Below are positions 58,420 to 64,000 of a stretch of DNA of 64,000 nt, piece by piece. Positions within the stretch are counted from its first letter, which is position 1. Each line of letters starts with the position of its first letter. Source of the stretch: Lentinus brumalis. Lineage: Eukaryota > Basidiomycota > Agaricomycetes > Polyporales > Polyporaceae. The position numbers were made by a program, and so were the translations under genes. The stretch spans positions 434,001 to 498,000 of the forward strand of contig MARA01000007.1 of NCBI GenBank assembly GCA_001792895.1. The letters are read 5' to 3'. Below the pieces are notes generated by a model, which was given only the letters and a program-made list of their open reading frames with translations, searched no databases and was not told the DNA's origin.

Positions 58420-58868
58420 CCCATCAAGCTCAAGTAACTAATTCTTTGGCAGGATCGACATGGGGCGCATGCCCAACGCGGACTTATCGATGATCGGAAC
58501 TTTTTGTATCATAGTAGACTACCTATTGACGACTTCCATGGCCCAGTGGCATTATCAAGGGCATCAGTCTGGACGAAGCTGCACCCCCAAGCCACTTTTG
58601 TTTCCCAGAAGCAGGCACCCTCTTCCTCATTCAGAACATGTGGACCTGCTGATGCATACTGACAATAAAGGTTGTTGTGTGCACCGGCTTCGCACCCTCT
58701 CGATCTCCGAGGCTTAAGCACGACCCCAAGACTTGATTGTATCCCGAATTCAACCAAAGGAGTAAGCAAGATCTTTCCCTCGCTTTTGTTGCAATCTAGT
58801 ACTTACAGCGCGTGTCCGCTCAGGTACTCCGTCCCCGACTCCCTCTACTGTCGCTATCACGTCTCGCC
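58420..58868. other. Intergenic between multi-TM gene and BTB gene 7
   Basis: No supported gene. An intron acceptor-like site just before 58869 leaves open an upstream 5' exon for BTB gene 7. Confidence 0.4.
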
Positions 58869-60193
58869 ATGCTGGGCATGAACACGTTCCTTGCAGGCTC
58901 GTACCCACAGGCCGGTCCTCCTCCATCGGACTCCGTGCCCACCCACCAGCAGCAGGACGTCTCTGCTATGTTCTCAGATCCTATCGCCGAGATAGAGCGC
59001 ATCATGGCTGAGGCGGGCCTCGTCCAGCAAAACATACCTACAGTTGGGGCCCCGCTTGCCGATATCGAACGATTCATGTCTGGGGCAGGCCTGGTCCAGC
59101 AGGACACAGAGGTGTGGGACCCCCTTGGGACCGTTATGGTGCTGGCGCGGGAAGTCGCGTTCCTCGCGCGCGATAGCGTGCTCGCGCTCTCCCCATATCT
59201 CGCGCAACGCGTGAATGAGGAGCGAGCCAAGGTCCTTCTCCCTGGATGGATGCCGGTTATCCGTCTCGACGAACCTGCCGCGGACGTGCGGCATTTCCTG
59301 CGTGCGTTGAAGAGGCTTCATGACAAACTGTGAGCATCCATCGTCCGTCTCTTGTGAGACTGTATCATTTACTTGACGTGCGGTGGAATAACAGTCCGCT
59401 TGAGTCAACACCTAGCTTCGATTCAATATGGGCATGCGCAACCTTGGGCCAAAAGTACGAGCGGCCAGATCTAAGAGACCACATGCTCGCCCACCTCAAA
59501 GCTTACTGCACCGACAACTACGACACCTTCCACGCCAACGGCCGCCAACGCCTCCCTCCCGGACTCGAGTTCCCGCACGCCATCGGCCTGCTCAGCCTTG
59601 CCCGTCTCACGAACACGCACTCCCTCCTCCCGCTCATCATCATGTCGTGCACCATGATCGAGGACGCCGACATCTTCGTGAACGGGTGGAGGCGCGACGA
59701 CGACATCAAGATCCGGCTCAAGGGGAAAGACCTCGCGGTGTGCGTCGCGGCCGAGCGCCGCATGGTCGTCCGCGCGATCGACAATGCGGGCATGGTGTAT
59801 ATGGTGGAGGTCGCGCAGGCCTGTCGGAGCAGAGGCAGCTGCGAGGACGCGCTGCAGTGGCTCAATGCGTGGCACGCACGGATGGTGGGTCGCTCGCCGA
59901 GGTGGCATGATCCTCTCAAGCTCGTGTGGGCGCCGACGGTCGCGGCGAAGGCGTTCTCGGGCCCCTGGAAGCACTTCCGACTGTGCAATCATTGCAGTGG
60001 TATGCTCGAGCGTCGCCAGGACGGTATACTCCGGAGGACTTGGAAAGACCTCCCGTGCATCCTGACCGTGCGCGTTCCGGGCTGGCCGGGGGATTGCCCT
60101 GTTCATTGTTTCGAGGAGATGCCTGATGCTCCTGGTACGAGCGGGACCGTGAGATGCAGGCTAGTCAGCGCGGTACATGCATTTGTGATGTAG
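58869..60193 (+). CDS. Divergent BTB-like protein 7
   Basis: Exons 58869-59329 and 59395-60193 with a 65-base intron at the family's usual site; 419 residues. The first 75 residues contain a duplicated module (AEIERIMAEAGLVQQ and ADIERFMSGAGLVQQ). The BTB region is strongly changed: VWDPLGTVMVLAREVAFLAR replaces the FWxEDGTIxLVA start, but WMPVIRLDEPAADVRHFLRA is still like the DSPEDLRHILRAL helix. The second half keeps the family plan: FDSIWACATLGQKYERPDLR, IGLLSLARL, CRSRGSC and LCNHC, then GWPGDCPVH. Family membership is inferred from this shared order. Start codon not certain (58869 or 58878, or an upstream exon). Confidence 0.75.
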
Positions 60194-60645
60194 TTCTTGC
60201 CTGCAACGATGTGACCACGCTCGCCAATACGTGAACGCCGTCGACACACAAAACCTCATGTCAAACAGCGTTCCAGTTCAATGGCTGGTCGACGAACTAT
60301 GCTACAGCGCATGTCTTGTTGTTCATGTGGTCGCTGTGTTGTTGCGCCATGGGACTCGTGATAGAAGACTCCGGGTGGTCTGCCTCACGGTGCGGATGCA
60401 CGCATGGGTCCGAGCTACTTCTGAAGAACACAATAACAGCATGGCCTTGACCGCGGACGTGTGGGACACACTGTGGATGAATGCGTTTTGTCCGGACGCA
60501 GAACTGTCCAATCTGCGCAGGTGTGTAGCTTGGCAATTCAGTACCGCGGCAATAAAAGCTTGCTCAACATTCATCCTTCCAAGATATCAAGATACAAGTA
60601 CACACGGCATCTTCCAAGTCTCAGGAGGACTAGCCGCCGCACTCG
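60194..60645. other. Intergenic
   Basis: Open frames on both strands here have no features. Confidence 0.45.
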
Positions 60646-61064
60646 TCAGTGCTCGCACATATCCCATTGAATCTCATAAATATAGATCTCGCCCTGCTTC
60701 TTCACGAACTTCGAACGCTCGTCCATGAGGCCTTTCCTAAGCTCCATCGCCTCCGCTTTGTCAATCGTACCGTCCTTCACCTCGTCTCAACCTGGAGACG
60801 ATCGTGCTCGGCCTTCTCTGCGCGCCATCTCGCGGCTATGACTGGGTCGTTGATCTTCTCCCACCAGCGGGTTTTCTGGCGGACCTTGCCCGAGAAGAAG
60901 CGCATGCGCAGCTCGACGCCGAGGGTGACAGGGTCACGCCCCTGGAAGTCAAAGGGAGACGGGAAGTCGCGCAGACGAACATTGGGCCTCTGGCGGTTCA
61001 TGTTGGACCATGTTGAATTCCAATCGTAGAGCTTGTGGATGGCATTGCCGGTCAGCGTGATCAT
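60646..61064 (-). pseudogene. DUF4246-like N-terminal fragment, frameshifted
   Basis: The first frame (61064-60777) reads MNRQRPNVRLRDFPSPFDF, DPVTLGVELRMRFFSGKV, RQKTRWWEKINDPVIAARWR, which resembles the start of fungal DUF4246 proteins as I remember them. It ends at a stop after LQVETR. A second frame overlapping that stop (60780-60646) continues protein-like (KAEAMELRKGLMDERSKF, then IQWDMCEH and a stop). The two can be read as one only through a frameshift; no intron fits. DUF4246 proteins normally run to several hundred residues, so this is an isolated fragment. The family call is from memory and should be checked. Confidence 0.5.
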
Positions 61065-61952
61065 GGGAGAAGGGCGAGAAGAGTCGGAAATTCAGACGGG
61101 AATGCATCTATCTCGCGGAAGACTAGCTGTCTCCGCTGAGCAGGCGACAGGGCGGGCTTAGTGAGTGGGAGTGGCCCGGGAAGGACACAGCTTGCAATTG
61201 CAAGACAGAGTGTGGTTATGTTCAAGGTATGTCGCAAGGGGGCACGAAAGATAAAGGTAAGTCAATAAATAGTTTCTTAGTGACCGAAGCACATGTTAGT
61301 ACTGTAGTAATCAAGCATAAGTAAGCAAAGTAAGAGAGTCGACGAGCGCCATCGACTTACACCCCTTCGACCCGTCTACCATGTCCCTTCAACCTTCGAG
61401 CAGAACGACGCGCTAGCCAGACCGCTACCCCAACATCGTTCTGCACTCAGCATGCCAGATTCTCGTTCTTTGCATGTTACTTTTTCAACGAGATCTGGAA
61501 GTTCTGTCGCGCTCTGGGACTTCGTTTTTGTCAATCAAGTTGGCAACCGTGTAGCATGACGTCTCCTCCCCCCTTCAATAGGCCCGCCCAATCGTCTGCC
61601 TACGGGAGACAAAGCATGACGTAGCCTCGATGTTGCGACTCGCGAGAGACAGTCGAATGAATGTGCTGTAAGTGCTATCCTCGCTCACTTGCGTTCTAAA
61701 AGCTCATAAGATCGCCGCAGTACGACTCGCCACAGGCGGGAATGCGCAGACGCGTCCAGAGGTCAACTCAGCAACAACTCGTGATCCTTGTAGGAGGGCA
61801 GGATAAGTGCGGCGTCCTTGTCGGGCTGCGGACATGGTGAGTACGCCTTTGGGACACCATCTGTTCATGTATAAAGTCTCCAGCCGCCAAGATCATCGGC
61901 CAGCCTCCGACCTCTTCCTCTCCACTCTCCCATTTCGCTGCACATACAGGCT
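61065..61952. other. Intergenic, promoter side of the F-box-like gene
   Basis: No gene seen. GTATAAAG near 61869 is a TATA box about 80 bases upstream of the ATG at 61953. Confidence 0.5.
61870..61875 (+). promoter_or_regulatory. TATA box of the F-box-like gene
   Basis: TATAAA in CATGTATAAAGTC, about 80 bases upstream of the start at 61953. Confidence 0.5.
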
Positions 61953-64000
61953 ATGCGCGAATTAGTATCCTCACGAGACCCCAGCTGCCCCTTCCGTCGC
62001 GCTCATATAGCCCTGGACAGTGTTGCTCAGGAGCTCGACGGGTTTGACGGGGTCGACGCAGAGCAGAAGTACGACGTATCCCTATCATGCGTGCCGCTCA
62101 CTCAAGTTTCGGAGTCCGTAAGTGGTCTTCTTCAAGGTCTTGAGGTCTTGACACGAGTCTGACTGCCCCGCGTCAGCTACGGAACCTCGACCTCGCTCTA
62201 CGCACTTGCAGTCCTCTTGTTCGCCGCGCTGTCAACGCCAGCGCCACAGTCAACAGGCTTCCTCCAAAGCTTCTCATCGCCATCTTCCTCCTTGTCCCAG
62301 GAACTCTCGCAGCGGAGGAGATCTTCCGTTATCCTGCCCGGCCCATGAGCTCTGGACCTTTTCCGATGGTACGCCACCTGCTACCTCTCATTGCAGTCTG
62401 TCATCGGTGGAGGGACATCGCCGTCGCCACACCTTCCCTGTGGTCGAACATTCACGACCAGCGCCGGTATGATCCGTCAACCGGCTTGCGAGTGAAGAGC
62501 ATATCCATGCTCAATAACGCCTTTTTAAGGTGCCCATCCGGACCCATACGCATATTCCTGGACCATGGTGCCTCCTCCCAGACCTGCGCCTCTATGCGGA
62601 CCGAGTCTTTTCGCATCACAGAGTTATGGGTAGACGCCAGGACCTCCGAGAGCACCTACGGTGGACCACACTTTGATATACTCCAGGCGCTCTGTCTTAC
62701 GGACCTTAGCAATGTCAAATACTGTGTACTTGCTAACTACCGCTACTCGTCCTCTCTGTTCGAAAGGCGGACTGAGCATCCATCCTCAGGACCTATCAGC
62801 CGCCTGCGATACCTGTGTCTCCATAATTCGGTCATCGAGCCCTCGATGGACATGCCTTCACTCACTCATCTGGCGATTTCCTCGTTCCCTGTCCGCATAT
62901 GGTCCTCGACTATCGATGTGCTATTACGCTTGCTCTCCCGTTGCCCTCGGCTTCGCGAGCTCCATCTTACTGCGCTCTTCCGTCGGTTCAAATGGGCTTA
63001 TACAGAGCTGTATAGCCCGTTGAACCATGGTATAGGCCAGAAGGTCCGCCTCCCCCTCCTGGAGACCCTCGTGATTGACGAGCCGGTTTTCGACTACATA
63101 TCCGTCAGACCTTATCACCCCGAGCCAGACGCTCAGGCGGCGGTGAAGGGACTGGCTATGGCGCTCATTCCGCACCTCTCCCTGCCGAACGACTGCGAAG
63201 TGGACGTCGGCGAGCTGTTCCCGCCGTTCGCCCTTCCGTTCGTCACCGCTCTGGCCGCAGCCAGGGAGACTCAGCTGGAGACGGAAGAGACGATGCTCTA
63301 CATCGTATCGGACAGGGTTGGACGAAGAGGACAACGCCAAGAACGCCACCATATCGCTGCTATCAATGCGGACCGTGAGGACGGCAACATTCTGCGTGTC
63401 GGCGTCCGCCGTCGCGCGTGGCGACACAAGAAGCCCGACGAGGAGGATATACGGATTTGGGACCAAATCGGCCCTCTGCTCTCCGTGCCCATGTTCGGAT
63501 TGGTGCGGTTCCTGGTCCTAGAGATCAGCGGTCGCGTGTACTGGCCACACGACATGTCCAAGGCCGTCTTTTCGAGCCTCCCGCTTCTGGAGGCAGTCTT
63601 CCTGGACTCGCTGCCCCCGTTCCCAGTGGCGCAGCGTGCCTCGTCGGTCCTGCACGCGCTGTTCCCACCCAAGGACGAGTACGACCGTCTCGGAGCGGGG
63701 CCGGACGTATGCTGCCCGAACCTCGTCTTCGCGCTTGCGAGCTGCCGTCCGAATGAGGTGCCTGTCATGTTGGAGGCGGCGCGGGCGAGAGCGGCGGCCG
63801 GACATGCTGTCACGCGGTTGATGCTGGACGTGCTGTGGCGGAGAAACCGGCCGCGAGAGATGAGGATGTACGATGGGGAGGGCGTGCTGGTCAAGGTCCT
63901 CATGGAAGATGAGGCAAACGAGTTTAGGGATCGTCCGAAGATGGCAGGGCTGGGTACGCCTTGCGCTCGATGGGATGACAGCTCGGACGATGAGTGTGAT
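61953..64000 (+). CDS. F-box-like protein, 3' end beyond the window
   Basis: Exon 1 61953-62117 (MRELVSSRDPSCPFRRAHIA) joins in phase 0, through a 59-base GTAAGT...CAG intron, to exon 2 from 62177, which stays open to the last base of the window: at least 663 residues. Residues from about 80 match the basidiomycete F-box-like domain: VNRLPPKLLIAIFLLVPG, an insert, then HLLPLIAVCHRWRDIAVATP and SLWSNI. The rest shows loosely repeated Leu-rich pieces (ISRLRYLCLHNS, MPSLTHLAISSF, RCPRLRELHLTALF, PLLETLVIDEP), as expected of substrate-recognition subunits of SCF ubiquitin ligases. The substrate is unknown. Such genes are numerous in mushroom genomes. Confidence 0.88.

Noticed and set aside
1..64000. 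CRISPR arrays, operons or prokaryotic-type systems
   Set aside because: The window is clearly fungal nuclear DNA with spliced genes; no regularly spaced direct repeats of CRISPR type were found.

Overview
This is nuclear DNA of a filamentous basidiomycete, most likely an Agaricomycete (mushroom or polypore class). The evidence is the many short GT-AG introns (about 45-70 bases), a GC-rich coding style, a BTB/POZ gene expansion, an F-box-like protein, a P450 with a micro-exon, and a eukaryotic tRNA-Val. All multi-exon models were spliced by eye; those with consistent phase over every junction are given high confidence.

Left part (1-28118): a tandem segmental array. Three complete units (778-10416, 10417-18947, 18948-28118; about 9.6, 8.5 and 9.2 kb) and the tail of a fourth (1-777) follow each other head to tail. 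Each full unit carries, in order: gene B (unknown, two exons, +), gene C (unrecognised, intron-dense, -), ARPC5 (the p16 subunit of the Arp2/3 actin-nucleating complex, +), and the promoter plus first exon of gene A (+). Every inner unit breaks at the same place in gene A exon 2, so only the last copy (27686-28797) is a complete gene A. Copies have decayed unevenly: gene B is open in all three, ARPC5 is broken in unit 1 and intact in units 2 and 3, and gene A is frameshifted in copies 1 and 3 and chimeric in copy 2.

Middle part (28.8-35 kb): a convergent, diverged paralogue of gene A with a long low-complexity linker, a small NTF2-like protein, and a short-chain dehydrogenase-like protein that lacks the usual catalytic Ser and Tyr.

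Right part (35.7-64 kb): a cluster of seven BTB/POZ-family genes (six open, one broken) on both strands. They share a two-exon layout and a C-terminal Cys signature (C-x5-C ... C-x2-C); three have an almost identical 15-base CRE-like element 155-240 bases upstream. Interspersed are a two-TM Ser-rich protein, tRNA-Val(UAC), a 12-exon cytochrome P450, a multi-TM protein, a DUF4246-like fragment and an F-box-like gene that runs off the right edge. Two gene-poor stretches (39.1-41.9 and 42.6-46.6 kb) hold nothing I can identify.
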